NCBI RefSeq assembly: GCF_025950525.1
Contig: NZ_JAPDGS010000001.1
Location: 620,001-684,000 of the forward strand
Source of the DNA: Stagnihabitans lacustris
Lineage (GTDB): Bacteria; Pseudomonadota; Alphaproteobacteria; Rhodobacterales; Rhodobacteraceae
Direction of reading: 5' to 3'
DNA: 64,000 nucleotides
The translations under genes and the position numbers were made by a program. Every line of letters starts with the position of its first letter. Positions within the stretch are counted from its first letter, which is position 1. Below, piece after piece: positions 8,172 to 17,219 of this stretch. The notes below the pieces were generated by a model that did no database searches, had not been told where the DNA came from, and saw only the letters and a program-made list of their open reading frames with translations.

Positions 8172-9257
8172 TCAGCTCAGCCTTATGCGGGGGTTGAGGA
8201 AGACATAGCCGATGTCGGAAATCAGCTGCGTCACGAGAACGACAAAGACGGCGACAACGGAGCAGCCGAGGAGCATCTCGATGTCGTTGTTGCCGGCGGC
8301 GGTGACGAGGGTCCAGCCGAAGCCCTTGTAGTTGAACAGGGTTTCGGCAACCACGACCCCGTTCAACAGCCAGGGGAACTGCAGCATGATGACGGTGAAC
8401 GGGGCGATCAGCGCGTTCCGCAGCGCGTGTTTCATGACCACGTCGCGAAAGCGCACGCCCTTCAGCCGCGCGGTGCGGATGTATTGCTGGGTCATGACCT
8501 CGGTCATCGACGCACGGGTCATGCGGGCGATGTAGCCGATGCCATACAAGGCGATGGTCATGACGGGCAGGGTGAAGTTCCAGAAGGTGATGTCGTCCAT
8601 CGCAGAGGTCGCGGTGCCCTGGAACAGGATCTTGCCCTCGATCACGCCCCATTGGTTCAACAAAGGCGACAGGCCGGTCATCGGCGAGGCCAGCAAAGCC
8701 ACCAGGATCACGCCCGAGACATATTCCGGCGTCGCGGTCGAGGCGATGGAAAACGTCGACAGCACGCGGTCGGTGCGCGAGCCCTCTCGCATCCCGGCCA
8801 GCACGCCGATCACCAGCGAGACCGGCACCATGACCAGCATGACCGCCAGCATCAGCCAGCCGGTTGCGGCCAGTTTGCCGCCAAGCTCGCTTAGCACCGG
8901 TTGTTTGAAGACGGTGGATTGGCCCCAATACCCTTGGAAGACGCCGCAATAGGTCGCGGCAAGCGCCGGGTCGTCGCCTTGGGCGATGCAGCGGCCGCGG
9001 GTCACGGCCTTTTCATCGGTATAGGTCCAGCCCGGCACCACGCCCAGCCACTGCGCATAGCGGCCAAAGACCGATCCGCCATGGCCGTTCTGTTCGATCC
9101 AGGCCGCCACTGACTCGTCGGTCATGCGCACCGATCCTTCGGAGCGCGCCAGCTTTTCCAGGTTGGGCGGCAGGTTGGTCAGGTAAAAGACGACGAAGGT
9201 CAGGACCAGCGCCGTCAGCGCCATGACCCCAAGTCGCCGGAGGACGAATATCAGCAT
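8172..9257 (-). CDS. Peptide/nickel-type ABC transporter permease (DppB-like)
   Basis: A 361-residue permease starting MLIFVLRRLGVMALTALVLTFVVFYLTNLPPN, the usual DppB N-terminus. A periplasmic region of about 90 residues is followed by the membrane core and the signature YIRTARLKGVRFRDVVMKHALRNALI. GAGGAGAG lies just upstream of the ATG. It pairs with the next permease in the operon. Confidence 0.92.
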   Translation of the reverse strand: MLIFVLRRLGVMALTALVLTFVVFYLTNLPPNLEKLARSEGSVRMTDESVAAWIEQNGHGGSVFGRYAQWLGVVPGWTYTDEKAVTRGRCIAQGDDPALAATYCGVFQGYWGQSTVFKQPVLSELGGKLAATGWLMLAVMLVMVPVSLVIGVLAGMREGSRTDRVLSTFSIASTATPEYVSGVILVALLASPMTGLSPLLNQWGVIEGKILFQGTATSAMDDITFWNFTLPVMTIALYGIGYIARMTRASMTEVMTQQYIRTARLKGVRFRDVVMKHALRNALIAPFTVIMLQFPWLLNGVVVAETLFNYKGFGWTLVTAAGNNDIEMLLGCSVVAVFVVLVTQLISDIGYVFLNPRIRLS

Positions 9258-9317
9258 CCTGCTCTCCTCATGCCGGGTTCACCAGCCATGACGGTTCCTC
9301 CGGCAGTCACCGGATAG

Positions 9318-9350
9318 AAAAAGGGCGGGGATGCGCAAGGCCCCCCGCCC
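9318..9350 (-). terminator. Intercistronic terminator after the binding-protein gene
   Basis: An 8-bp G/C stem (GGGCGGGG / CCCCGCCC) is followed in the minus direction by TTTTTC, 14 bp after the binding-protein stop codon and before the first permease. Such partial terminators keep binding protein mRNA more abundant than that of the membrane parts. Confidence 0.8.
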
Positions 9351-9364
9351 CGATGACGTCGAAC

Positions 9365-10993
9365 TTATGCCAGCGACCACTTGAAGTGGTGATGCTCGAA
9401 GGCCGGGTGCATGTCATAGCCCACGACATTCGACTTCTGGTGGTGATAGAGCGAACGCCAGTAGGGCTGGATGATATAGCCCTCGTCCTGCAGGATCTTT
9501 TCCATCACGGCCATGACTTCGCGGCGCGCATCGGCATCGGCCAAGGACTTGGCCTTGACCATGGCGGCGTCGAAATCGGCATTGGCCATGCCCGTCTCGT
9601 TCCAGGACCCGGTCGAGGTATAGGCATAGTCCATGTTCTGCACGGCCAGCGGGCGGTGGTTCCAGGTGGTCGAGGAGAAGGGATACTTCTGCCAGTCGTT
9701 CCAGAAAGTCGAGCCCGGCATGACGGTCCGCTTGACGTTCACGCCTGCGTCGCGCAGCTGGGCGGCCACCGCGTCGGTCGTGTCCAGCTCGAAGCCGCCA
9801 TCCAGCGAGATCAGCTCGAATTCGGCATCGGTCAGGTTGAACTTGGCCAGCACATCCTTGACGCCGGCCTTGTCAAAAGTCTGGGCCGGCAGTTGCGCAT
9901 ATTCCGGGTGGATCGGGCCGGCATGGTGGTTTTCCGCCGTGGTGCCCAGGCCCTTGTAACCCAGGTCCAGGACGACTTTCGGATCAACCGCGCGCTGCAG
10001 GGCCGAACGGACTTCCCTTTCCTTGTAAAGCTCGGAGCCCGAGTTGAAGCGGCAAACGATGGTCGACATCGTCACGGCCTCGACCTTGGTCCAGCCCAGG
10101 CCGTCCATCTGCGCGATGAAGTCGCCGGTGGTTTCATAGTTGGCGTCGATTTCCTCGGACCCGGCCAAAGAGACCATGGCCGAAGGATCGGTGCCGAAGT
10201 CGATATAGTGGATCTCGTCCAGCGGCGCGGTGCCACCCCACCAGGTGTGGTTCGGCGCGCGGACCAAGGTGGCCTTTTGGCCGACGGCGATTTCGCCCGG
10301 CACATAGGGGCCGGTGCCGATGGGCGCAACCGAGGGATCATCGCCGTCCTTGAACGACTTGTGCACGATGGCCGCCGGATAGTCCGAGACCGCCGCGATG
10401 ATCGCGATGTCCGAGGCGTTCATCTTCAGCGTGATGGTGTAATCGTCGACCTTGACGATAGAGTCGGCGCGCAGGGTCTTGGTCGCTTCGTCCACCAGGC
10501 CCGGGAAGCGCGAGGCCATGGCATTGCCCTCGACATTGCCATCCGCCCAACGGGTGAAGTTGAAAATCACGTCATCGGCGGTGAAGGCATCGCCGTTGTT
10601 CCAGGTGACGCCCTGACGCACTTTCAGCGTGTATTCGGTGGCGTCGGCATTGGCTTCCCAGGATTCCAGCAAGCGGCCTTCGAAAGAGCCATCGGGGTTA
10701 TACTGGACCAGATATTCCAGCCAGCCGCGATAGATGTTGGCGATCTGCGGCCAGTCGGCCAGGCGCGGGTCCTTTTGCGCCTTCACTTCCATGCCGACGC
10801 GCATGATGCCGCCGACCTTGGCGTCTTGGGCCACGGCCGGGGCAGACAGGCCCAGCAGACCATAGGCGGCGGTTGCGGTCACGCCCAAGGCGGTGACGCG
10901 GGTCATGAACTCGCGGCGGTCCAGCTTGCCGGCGCGGACTTCGTCCAGATGCATGGCGGCTGCGGGATGCAGGCCCATCGTGGTATCTTTCAT
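9365..10993 (-). CDS. Periplasmic substrate-binding protein, peptide/nickel family
   Basis: A 542-residue SBP_bac_5-type binding protein. The N-terminus carries a twin-arginine signal ([24 protein letters not shown], cleavage near APAVAQ), so it is probably exported folded by Tat. Family features include [24 protein letters not shown] and [17 protein letters not shown]. The start at MKDTTMG is chosen because AGGGAG precedes it; an in-frame extension of 48 codons is Arg/Pro-rich and unlikely. It delivers ligand to the adjacent permeases. An AraC regulator lies upstream on the same strand. Confidence 0.92.
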   Translation of the reverse strand: MKDTTMGLHPAAAMHLDEVRAGKLDRREFMTRVTALGVTATAAYGLLGLSAPAVAQDAKVGGIMRVGMEVKAQKDPRLADWPQIANIYRGWLEYLVQYNPDGSFEGRLLESWEANADATEYTLKVRQGVTWNNGDAFTADDVIFNFTRWADGNVEGNAMASRFPGLVDEATKTLRADSIVKVDDYTITLKMNASDIAIIAAVSDYPAAIVHKSFKDGDDPSVAPIGTGPYVPGEIAVGQKATLVRAPNHTWWGGTAPLDEIHYIDFGTDPSAMVSLAGSEEIDANYETTGDFIAQMDGLGWTKVEAVTMSTIVCRFNSGSELYKEREVRSALQRAVDPKVVLDLGYKGLGTTAENHHAGPIHPEYAQLPAQTFDKAGVKDVLAKFNLTDAEFELISLDGGFELDTTDAVAAQLRDAGVNVKRTVMPGSTFWNDWQKYPFSSTTWNHRPLAVQNMDYAYTSTGSWNETGMANADFDAAMVKAKSLADADARREVMAVMEKILQDEGYIIQPYWRSLYHHQKSNVVGYDMHPAFEHHHFKWSLA

Positions 10994-11267
10994 CAAACTC
11001 TCCCTGTCAGGCCCGGGCCTTTGGCGACCCGGTGCTTGGTTCTGGCCTTGGTTTTGGCGAGGACCCTTCCATGGGGTCCCTTGCAACCGTATTCGGCCCC
11101 TTTTTCGACGCGGCGTCAACGGTTGGTTTCGCCGCATGGGGGCTCATTTGCGACATCGGTTGGACGCCTTGCCGCTGCATGAGCAAATGCCGCACCGCAG
11201 CAGGGGCGGCTTTTGATCAAAGCTTGGCGGTTCAGGGGCTTGTGGGCCGTCCTGGGGCGACCAACGG

Positions 11268-11287
11268 GCCTCCGTTACAACGGAGGC
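11268..11287 (-). terminator. Inverted repeat downstream of the AraC gene
   Basis: GCCTCCGTT / AACGGAGGC with a 2-nt loop lies 8 bp beyond the AraC-type regulator stop codon, within the 301-bp gap before the binding protein. It lacks a T-run, so it could equally be an operator for that regulator. The rest of the gap holds only a weaker GGACCC / GGGTCC hairpin (11061-11079). Confidence 0.45.
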
Positions 11288-11294
11288 GAATCGT

Positions 11295-12074
11295 TCACTG
11301 GCTGCGGCGGAAGGCGGTGGGCGAAGCCCCCGTCAGGTGCTGAAACGCGCGGGTGAAATAGGCGGCCGAGTGAAAGCCCAGGCTCTCGCCGATCTGGTTC
11401 ACCGGCAGTTTCGTTTCCGCCAACATGCGCCGCGCCTCAAAGATGCGGCGGTCTTGCAGCAGGTCGATGGCGCTGCGCCCGCAGGTCTGGCGACAGCAGC
11501 GCGTCAGATGGGTGGCCGTCACGCCCAGTTCGGCCGCAAGGTCGCCGACCCCCGCCCCGGTGCGAAAGCGTTCCTCCATCAGCTTGGTGAATCGGCTGAC
11601 AAGCTTCTTGGCGGCATCGGGTTTCAGCGTCTCGCCCGATTTGGCGGCTTGGCGTTCGATCCAGACGGCCAAAAGCCCCAGATGCGCCCGCGCCGCCTTG
11701 TCATGGCCGGGGGTGTCGGTGTCCAACTCGCGCTGGATGGCGTCCAGCGTCACGTTCAGCTCTTGCTGGGCGTGAACCTCGCGGATGCGCAGATGCAGCG
11801 GATCGGCGGGAAGGTCCAGGTCCTCTTTCCCGAAAAACACCGCCGTGCCAAAGACTTGGCCGCCGACCTCAAAGCCGTGCATGACGCCTGCGGGGATATA
11901 GATGCCATTGTGGGCGGTATAGCCGCGGGTCTGGCCTGCGATGGTGATGCGGCCCTGGCCCTTGGTGAACCACAGGAAACAAGCCTCTGACAGGGACCGC
12001 ATCGCCTCGACCCGCCAGCGGCCGCCGGCGGCAAGTCTGGGAATGGCGACAAGGCGGAAAGTGGGGGTGGTCAT
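11295..12074 (-). CDS. AraC-family transcriptional regulator
   Basis: A 259-residue regulator. The N-terminal cupin-type sensing domain (TRGYTAHNGIYIPAGVMHGFEVGGQVFGTAVFF) is followed by a double helix-turn-helix AraC domain (GVGDLAAELGVTATHLTRCCRQTCGRSAIDLL... IGESLGFHSAAYFTRAFQHLTGASPTAFR). It probably controls the adjacent ABC importer, which follows on the same strand. The start MTTPTFRL was chosen by comparison with the domain edge; an alternative ATG 12 bp upstream is possible. Confidence 0.88.
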   Translation of the reverse strand: MTTPTFRLVAIPRLAAGGRWRVEAMRSLSEACFLWFTKGQGRITIAGQTRGYTAHNGIYIPAGVMHGFEVGGQVFGTAVFFGKEDLDLPADPLHLRIREVHAQQELNVTLDAIQRELDTDTPGHDKAARAHLGLLAVWIERQAAKSGETLKPDAAKKLVSRFTKLMEERFRTGAGVGDLAAELGVTATHLTRCCRQTCGRSAIDLLQDRRIFEARRMLAETKLPVNQIGESLGFHSAAYFTRAFQHLTGASPTAFRRSQ

Positions 12075-12189
12075 GATGGCTCGCATTCTCGTGAGCCCTA
12101 CCGATAGCAAGGCATGGCCGCAGTCCCAAGCGAAAAAAGTGGCGAAAGAAGGGCGCGGGTGCAACCAGAGGCGGAATGACGCCCAGACG

Positions 12190-13044
12190 TCACCCGGGGG
12201 TCACAGGTTGCCAGTCGCCCATGCGGGCCCGAAACCAGGTGCGCTGACGCTTGGCATATTGGCGCGAGGCCAGGGTGGCGGCCTCTTGCGCCTGGGGCAA
12301 GGTCATCCGGCCCTGCAGATGCGCCACCAGTTCGGGCGCGCCGATCGCCCGCGCCCAGGGAGCCAGGGGCTCCCAATGGGACAGGGCCAAACGCGCCTCT
12401 TCCAGCGCGCCTTCCTCCAACATGACGGAAAAGCGCCGGGCAATGCGGGCGTCCAACCAGGGGACCGAGGGGCGAAACACCAGCGCCTCGGCGGCCCCCA
12501 CCGGCACCAAAGGCGCCGGTGTCTGGGCCTGCCACCAGGCCAGACCGCGCCCCGTGGCGGTCAGAACCTCCCATCCGCGCTGCACCCGCATCGGGTTCTT
12601 CAGGTCGGTTTTCGCCGCGGTCTCGGGGTCAAGCCCCGCCACCATCGCCGCGAAATCCCCAAGCCGCAAAGCATCGCCCTGCGCGCGCACCTCGGGCGGC
12701 ACGGGGGGCACCTCAGCCAGCCCCTCCGTCAGCGCCATGAAATACAGGCCCGTCCCGCCGACGATCACCACCGGCTGATCCAGCAGGCCCGCCACATCCC
12801 GCAGCCAATCGCCCACCGAATAGGCCACGCGGCCCACATGGCCATAAAGCGCATGGGGCGCGCGCGCCTCTTCGGCCACCGAGGGCCGCGCCGTCAGCAC
12901 CCGCCATTGCGCGTAAACCTGCAAGGCATCGGCATTGACCACCACCCGCCCATCGCGCGCCGCCAGCTCCAGCGCCAGGGCTGACTTGCCGCTGGCCGTC
13001 GGCCCCGCGATCAGAACCGGCCTTTCGCGCGAAATCTCTTTCAT
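12190..13044 (-). CDS. miaA: tRNA dimethylallyltransferase
   Basis: A 284-residue enzyme that adds the dimethylallyl group to A37 of tRNAs reading U-starting codons. The P-loop GPTASGKSALALELA, the substrate motif NADALQVYAQWRVLTARPS and the C-terminal REYAKRQRTWFR-like segment (SRQYAKRQRTWFRAR) are present. The start MKEISRERPVLIAGPTASGKS fits the family; its ATG lies inside the tail of a dispersed repeat element. It is divergent from pyrH. Confidence 0.95.
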   Translation of the reverse strand: MKEISRERPVLIAGPTASGKSALALELAARDGRVVVNADALQVYAQWRVLTARPSVAEEARAPHALYGHVGRVAYSVGDWLRDVAGLLDQPVVIVGGTGLYFMALTEGLAEVPPVPPEVRAQGDALRLGDFAAMVAGLDPETAAKTDLKNPMRVQRGWEVLTATGRGLAWWQAQTPAPLVPVGAAEALVFRPSVPWLDARIARRFSVMLEEGALEEARLALSHWEPLAPWARAIGAPELVAHLQGRMTLPQAQEAATLASRQYAKRQRTWFRARMGDWQPVTPG

Positions 13045-13090
13045 ACTGACCCAAATATCTCCGGGGGTGTGGGGGCTGGCCCCCACACGG
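13039..13090 (-). repeat. Dispersed hairpin-GATATTT element, copy C, overlapping the miaA start
   Basis: On the minus strand a hairpin GTGTGGGGG / CCCCCACAC leads into CCCCGGAGATATTTGGGTCA and GTATGAAAG. The ATG in this tail is the miaA start codon, so here the element forms the 5' leader of a gene. Confidence 0.7.
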
Positions 13091-13145
13091 TTGATCCTGC
13101 CGCGGTTTTGGCCCATTTTGCGGCGAAATCCAATGAGGGGCCGCC

Positions 13146-13874
13146 ATGACCGATACCGACCACAAGATCACCTACAACCGCGTCATGCTGAAAATCTCGG
13201 GCGAGGCCCTGATGGGCGACCAGGGCTATGGCCTGCACCCCCCCACCGTGCAACGCATCGCCGAAGAGGTGCGTTCGGTCCGCGACCTGGGTGTCGAGAT
13301 CTGCATGGTGATCGGCGGCGGCAATATCTTTCGCGGGTTGCAGGGCAGCGCCCAGGGGATGGAGCGCACGACGGCCGATTACATGGGGATGCTGGCCACG
13401 GTGATGAACGCGCTGGCCATGCAAGCCGCGCTCGAATCGCTTGGCGTGTTCACCCGGGTCATCAGCGCCATCCCGATGGATCAGGTCTGCGAGCCCTATA
13501 TCCGCCGCCGCGCCGTCCGCCACCTGGAGAAAAAGCGCGTCTGCATCTTTGCCGCGGGCACCGGCAACCCCTATTTCACCACCGATACCGCGGCGACGCT
13601 GCGCGCCAACGAGATGGCCTGTCAGGCGGTCTTCAAGGGCACCAAGGTGGATGGCGTCTACAACAAGGACCCCAAGAAACACGCCGATGCCGTGCGTTAT
13701 GACACGGTCTCTTATGACGAATGTCTGGAAAAGAACCTTGGCGTGATGGATGCCACCGCCATCGCCCTGGCCCGCGACAACAAGTTGCCCATCGTGGTCT
13801 TTTCGCTGGACGAGCCCGGCGGGTTCCGCGCGATCCTTTCGGGCCGCGGCACTTATACCAAGGTCGGCGGCTAA
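13146..13874 (+). CDS. pyrH: UMP kinase
   Basis: A 242-residue hexameric amino-acid-kinase-fold enzyme that phosphorylates UMP to UDP. Seen are [26 protein letters not shown], the [20 protein letters not shown] nucleotide loop and GVYNKDPKK. It opens the cluster pyrH-frr-uppS-cdsA-dxr-rseP-bamA, the standard proteobacterial order. Confidence 0.97.
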   Translation: MTDTDHKITYNRVMLKISGEALMGDQGYGLHPPTVQRIAEEVRSVRDLGVEICMVIGGGNIFRGLQGSAQGMERTTADYMGMLATVMNALAMQAALESLGVFTRVISAIPMDQVCEPYIRRRAVRHLEKKRVCIFAAGTGNPYFTTDTAATLRANEMACQAVFKGTKVDGVYNKDPKKHADAVRYDTVSYDECLEKNLGVMDATAIALARDNKLPIVVFSLDEPGGFRAILSGRGTYTKVGG

Positions 13875-13896
13875 GCCCCCTGCACATTTCCTGCAA

Positions 13897-13926
13897 GCGC
13901 CCCCGCTATACCTGCGGGGCGCTTTC
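13897..13926 (+). terminator. Hairpin between pyrH and frr
   Basis: GCGCCCCCGC / GCGGGGCGC (one bulged C) around TATACCT is followed by TTTCCCC. A weak intercistronic terminator or processing site. Confidence 0.45.
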
Positions 13927-13978
13927 CCCTATAGAACGGAAAACGCCCCCGGCAGAGGGGCAAACGCATGAGGACACC

Positions 13979-14545
13979 ATGGCCCAGGACGATCTGGATA
14001 TCGACACCGTTGCGCTGCAGCGCCGGATGGATGGCGCGCTGAATGCGCTGAAAAACGAATTTGCCTCGCTGCGCACGGGCCGCGCCTCGGCCTCGATGGT
14101 CGATCCGATCCAGGTCGATGCTTACGGCCAGATGACGCCGATCAACCAGTTGGGCACCGTCAACGTGCCCGAACCGCGGATGGTCGTGATCAACGTCTGG
14201 GACAAAGGCATGATCTCCAAGGTGGAGAAGGCGATCCGCGAGAGCGGGCTTGGCATCAACCCCGTCACCGATGGCCCGCTGATCCGCCTGCCGATCCCGG
14301 AGCTGAACGAACAGCGCCGCAAAGAGCTGACCAAGGTCGCCAGCCAATATTCCGAACATGCCAAGGTCGCCGTCCGCAACGTGCGCCGCGATGGCATGGA
14401 CCAGATCAAGAAGGCCAAAGCCGCCGGCATGGGCGAGGATGACCAGAAGATGTGGCAGGACGAGGTTCAGGAGATGACCGACAAATGCATCCTGGTCATC
14501 GACAAGATGCTGGAAACGAAATCCGCCGAGATCATGCAGGTCTGA
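13979..14545 (+). CDS. frr: Ribosome recycling factor
   Basis: A 188-residue RRF, close to the usual 185, that splits post-termination ribosomes with EF-G. Motifs are [36 protein letters not shown] and the C-terminal helix [27 protein letters not shown]. The ATG follows AGGACACC. It lies about 100 bp after pyrH and 4 bp before the GTG of uppS. Confidence 0.97.
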   Translation: MAQDDLDIDTVALQRRMDGALNALKNEFASLRTGRASASMVDPIQVDAYGQMTPINQLGTVNVPEPRMVVINVWDKGMISKVEKAIRESGLGINPVTDGPLIRLPIPELNEQRRKELTKVASQYSEHAKVAVRNVRRDGMDQIKKAKAAGMGEDDQKMWQDEVQEMTDKCILVIDKMLETKSAEIMQV

Positions 14546-14549
14546 GCCC

Positions 14550-15281
14550 GTGACCGCAGCCTCAGCCCTTGGGGGGCGCCCCGCCGAACATGTCGCCATC
14601 ATCATGGATGGCAATGGCCGCTGGGCCACGAACAAGGGGTGGCCGCGGCTTGTCGGCCACCGCAAGGGCGCCGAGCGCGTCAAAGAGATCGTCCGCTGCG
14701 CCCCCGACCTGGGGATCAAGTGGCTGACGATCTATGCCTTTTCCACAGAAAACTGGAAGCGGTCGACCGAAGAGGTCCTTGGCCTGATGTCGCTGTTTGC
14801 CCGCTATATCGAGGATCAGGCCGACCGCCTTGCCGCTGAATCTGTGCGGATGCGGTTCATCGGGGATCGGTCGAAACTGGACAACCGGTTGCAAAAACTG
14901 ATGGCGGGGATCGAGGCGCGGACCTCGGTTTACTCGCGCCTGAACCTGACCATCGCGATCAATTACGGCGGCCGCGATGAACTGCGCCGCGCGGTGGCGG
15001 GGATTGCGGCCGATGTGGCGGCGGGGCATCTGGCGCCCAGCGATGTGAGCGAGCAGCTGATCTCGTCGCGCTTGGACACCGCCGCCTTGCCCGACCCCGA
15101 TCTGGTGATCCGCACCAGTGGCGAGACGCGGACGTCGAATTTCCTGCCCTGGGCTGCGGCCTATGCCGAATATGAATTCACCCCGACGCTGTGGCCCGAT
15201 TTCTCGCCCGAGGAACTGGCCCGCATCGTCTCGCGCTTTGGCAACCGCGAAAGGCGCTTTGGCGGGGTGGTTTCGGCATGA
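14550..15281 (+). CDS. uppS: Undecaprenyl diphosphate synthase
   Basis: A 243-residue cis-prenyltransferase making the C55 lipid carrier for peptidoglycan and O-antigen. The catalytic Asp is in IIMDGNGRWA; LTIYAFSTENWKR and INYGGRDEL are also present, and the C-terminal RTSGETRTSNFLPWAAAYAE binding segment is intact. The start codon is GTG, 4 bp after frr. Its stop overlaps the cdsA start as ATGA. Confidence 0.96.
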   Translation: MTAASALGGRPAEHVAIIMDGNGRWATNKGWPRLVGHRKGAERVKEIVRCAPDLGIKWLTIYAFSTENWKRSTEEVLGLMSLFARYIEDQADRLAAESVRMRFIGDRSKLDNRLQKLMAGIEARTSVYSRLNLTIAINYGGRDELRRAVAGIAADVAAGHLAPSDVSEQLISSRLDTAALPDPDLVIRTSGETRTSNFLPWAAAYAEYEFTPTLWPDFSPEELARIVSRFGNRERRFGGVVSA

Positions 15282-16048
15282 GGTCAAACCGCTGGGCTGA
15301 CCTGGGCGTCAGGCTGGCTTCGGGCCTTGTGCTGGCGGGGCTTGGGGTCCTGTCGGTCTGGGCGGGGGGGCTGACCTTTGTCCTGATGACCACGGCGATC
15401 TTTGCGCTGATGGCCTGGGAGCTGGCGGCCTTGACCGATGCGGACCATGCGCCCTCGCGGCTGTTGGTGGCGGGACTGGGGGCAGGGGGCATCCTTGCGG
15501 CGCAATGGGGGCTTTGGCCGGCGCTTTTGGCGGCGCCCTTGGCCCTGGCCCTGACCCCGCGCCGCGATGGCAGGCTTTTGGGGCTTTATGCCGCGGTGAT
15601 GCTGTTTGCAGCGCATCATTTCATCGAGCTGGATCAGCGCGGCGCGATCCTGGTGGCTTGGATCGTGCTGGTCGTCGTGGTGTCCGACATCATGGGCTAT
15701 TTTGCCGGTCGCCTGCTGGGGGGGCCAAAGTTCTGGCCCAAGGCCAGCCCGAAAAAGACCTGGTCGGGCACGGTGGCGGGCTGGGTCGGCGCGGCCTTGG
15801 TCGGGCTGGGGCTGGTCATCACCGGCCATGGAACGCCCGCGCTTGTGCTGCTGTCGCCGCTGGTGGCCTTTGCCGGCCAGTTGGGCGACATCGCCGAAAG
15901 CCTGTTGAAGCGGCGGGCGGGGGTCAAGGACGCGTCCAACCTGATCCCCGGACATGGCGGCGTGCTGGACCGCTTTGACGCGCTGATCGGCGCGGTTCTG
16001 GCGGTTTGGGTCTGGGGGCTGGTCCTGCCCCTGCCGATCGGAGGCTGA
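15278..16048 (+). CDS. cdsA: Phosphatidate cytidylyltransferase
   Basis: A 256-residue polytopic membrane enzyme forming CDP-diacylglycerol, the branch point of phospholipid synthesis. The family signature near the C-terminus is seen as SLLKRRAGVKDASNLIPGHGGVLDRFD. About seven membrane segments are visible. The ATG overlaps the uppS stop codon; dxr starts 1 bp after its stop. Confidence 0.95.
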   Translation: MRSNRWADLGVRLASGLVLAGLGVLSVWAGGLTFVLMTTAIFALMAWELAALTDADHAPSRLLVAGLGAGGILAAQWGLWPALLAAPLALALTPRRDGRLLGLYAAVMLFAAHHFIELDQRGAILVAWIVLVVVVSDIMGYFAGRLLGGPKFWPKASPKKTWSGTVAGWVGAALVGLGLVITGHGTPALVLLSPLVAFAGQLGDIAESLLKRRAGVKDASNLIPGHGGVLDRFDALIGAVLAVWVWGLVLPLPIGG

Positions 16049-16049
16049 C

Positions 16050-17219
16050 ATGCGCAAGGTCTCGGTTCTGGGCGCCACGGGGTCGATCGGGGAAAGCACC
16101 TTTGATCTGCTGAAGGATGCCGATGTCGCGGTCGTGGCCCTGACCGGCGGCCGCAATGTCGCGCGATTGGCCGCTCAGGCCCGCGCGCTGCGGGCAGAGG
16201 TTGCGGTGATCGCCGATGAGGCCTTGTTGCCCGACCTGCGTGCCGCGCTGACCGGCACGGGCACCGAGGCCGCAGCGGGCACCCAAGCGGTGATCGAGGC
16301 CGCAAGCCGCCCGGCCGATTGGGTCATGTCGGCCATCGTGGGGGCCGCGGGTCTGGCGCCGGGGATGGCGGCTTTGGCCACGGGGGCGACGCTGGCCTTG
16401 GCCAACAAGGAAAGCCTGGTGACGGCGGGCCCCCTGATCCTGTCCCATGCCGCCCAGCATCAGGCGCGCATCCTGCCTGTCGACAGCGAACATTCCGCCA
16501 TCTTTCAGGCGCTGGCCCATGAGGATCTGTCCACCGTCACCCGCATCCTGCTGACCGCCTCGGGCGGGGGGCTGCGGGATTGGCCTTTGGAACGGCTGGC
16601 CCGCGCGACGCTACAGGACGCCTGCACCCATCCCAACTGGGCCATGGGCCAGCGCATCACCATCGACAGCGCCTCCATGTTCAACAAGGCGCTGGAGGTG
16701 ATCGAGGCGCGGGAATTCTTTGGCGTCACCCCCGATCAGATCGAGGTCGTGATCCATCCCCAGTCCATCATCCATTCCGCGGTGGAGTTTCAGGACGGCG
16801 CCATCATGGCCCATATGGGCACGCCCGACATGCGCCATGCCATCGGTTACGCGCTGAACTGGCCCCACCGCGCAGCCCTGCCGGTGAAGCGGCTGGACTT
16901 TGCGACGCTGGGCGGGCTGACCTTTGCGGCGCCCGATCTGACCCGCTATCCGGCGCTGCGTCTGGCCCGTGAGGTCATGGCGGCGGGCGGGCTTGCGGGC
17001 GCGGTCTTCAACGCGGCCAAGGAAAGCGCGCTGGATCATTTCATCGCGGGGACCCTGGGTTTCCTGCAGATGGCGGACCTGGTGCAGGCGACCTTGACCG
17101 CGCTGTCCCGCGAAAGTGATTTTCACCAAAGCCCCAAGGGGCTTGCACAGGTGCTGGCGATGGACCATCTCGCCCGCAAGACCGCGCATCAGATCGCGGC
17201 GGAATGGGGGCGGGCATGA
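16050..17219 (+). CDS. dxr: 1-deoxy-D-xylulose 5-phosphate reductoisomerase
   Basis: A 389-residue NADPH enzyme producing methylerythritol 4-phosphate in the non-mevalonate isoprenoid pathway, which supplies UppS and quinones. Seen are the N-terminal NADPH motif VLGATGSIGEST, ANKESLVTAG, the metal site PVDSEHSAIFQ and HPQSIIHSAVEFQDG. Length matches the family. Confidence 0.97.
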   Translation: MRKVSVLGATGSIGESTFDLLKDADVAVVALTGGRNVARLAAQARALRAEVAVIADEALLPDLRAALTGTGTEAAAGTQAVIEAASRPADWVMSAIVGAAGLAPGMAALATGATLALANKESLVTAGPLILSHAAQHQARILPVDSEHSAIFQALAHEDLSTVTRILLTASGGGLRDWPLERLARATLQDACTHPNWAMGQRITIDSASMFNKALEVIEAREFFGVTPDQIEVVIHPQSIIHSAVEFQDGAIMAHMGTPDMRHAIGYALNWPHRAALPVKRLDFATLGGLTFAAPDLTRYPALRLAREVMAAGGLAGAVFNAAKESALDHFIAGTLGFLQMADLVQATLTALSRESDFHQSPKGLAQVLAMDHLARKTAHQIAAEWGRA

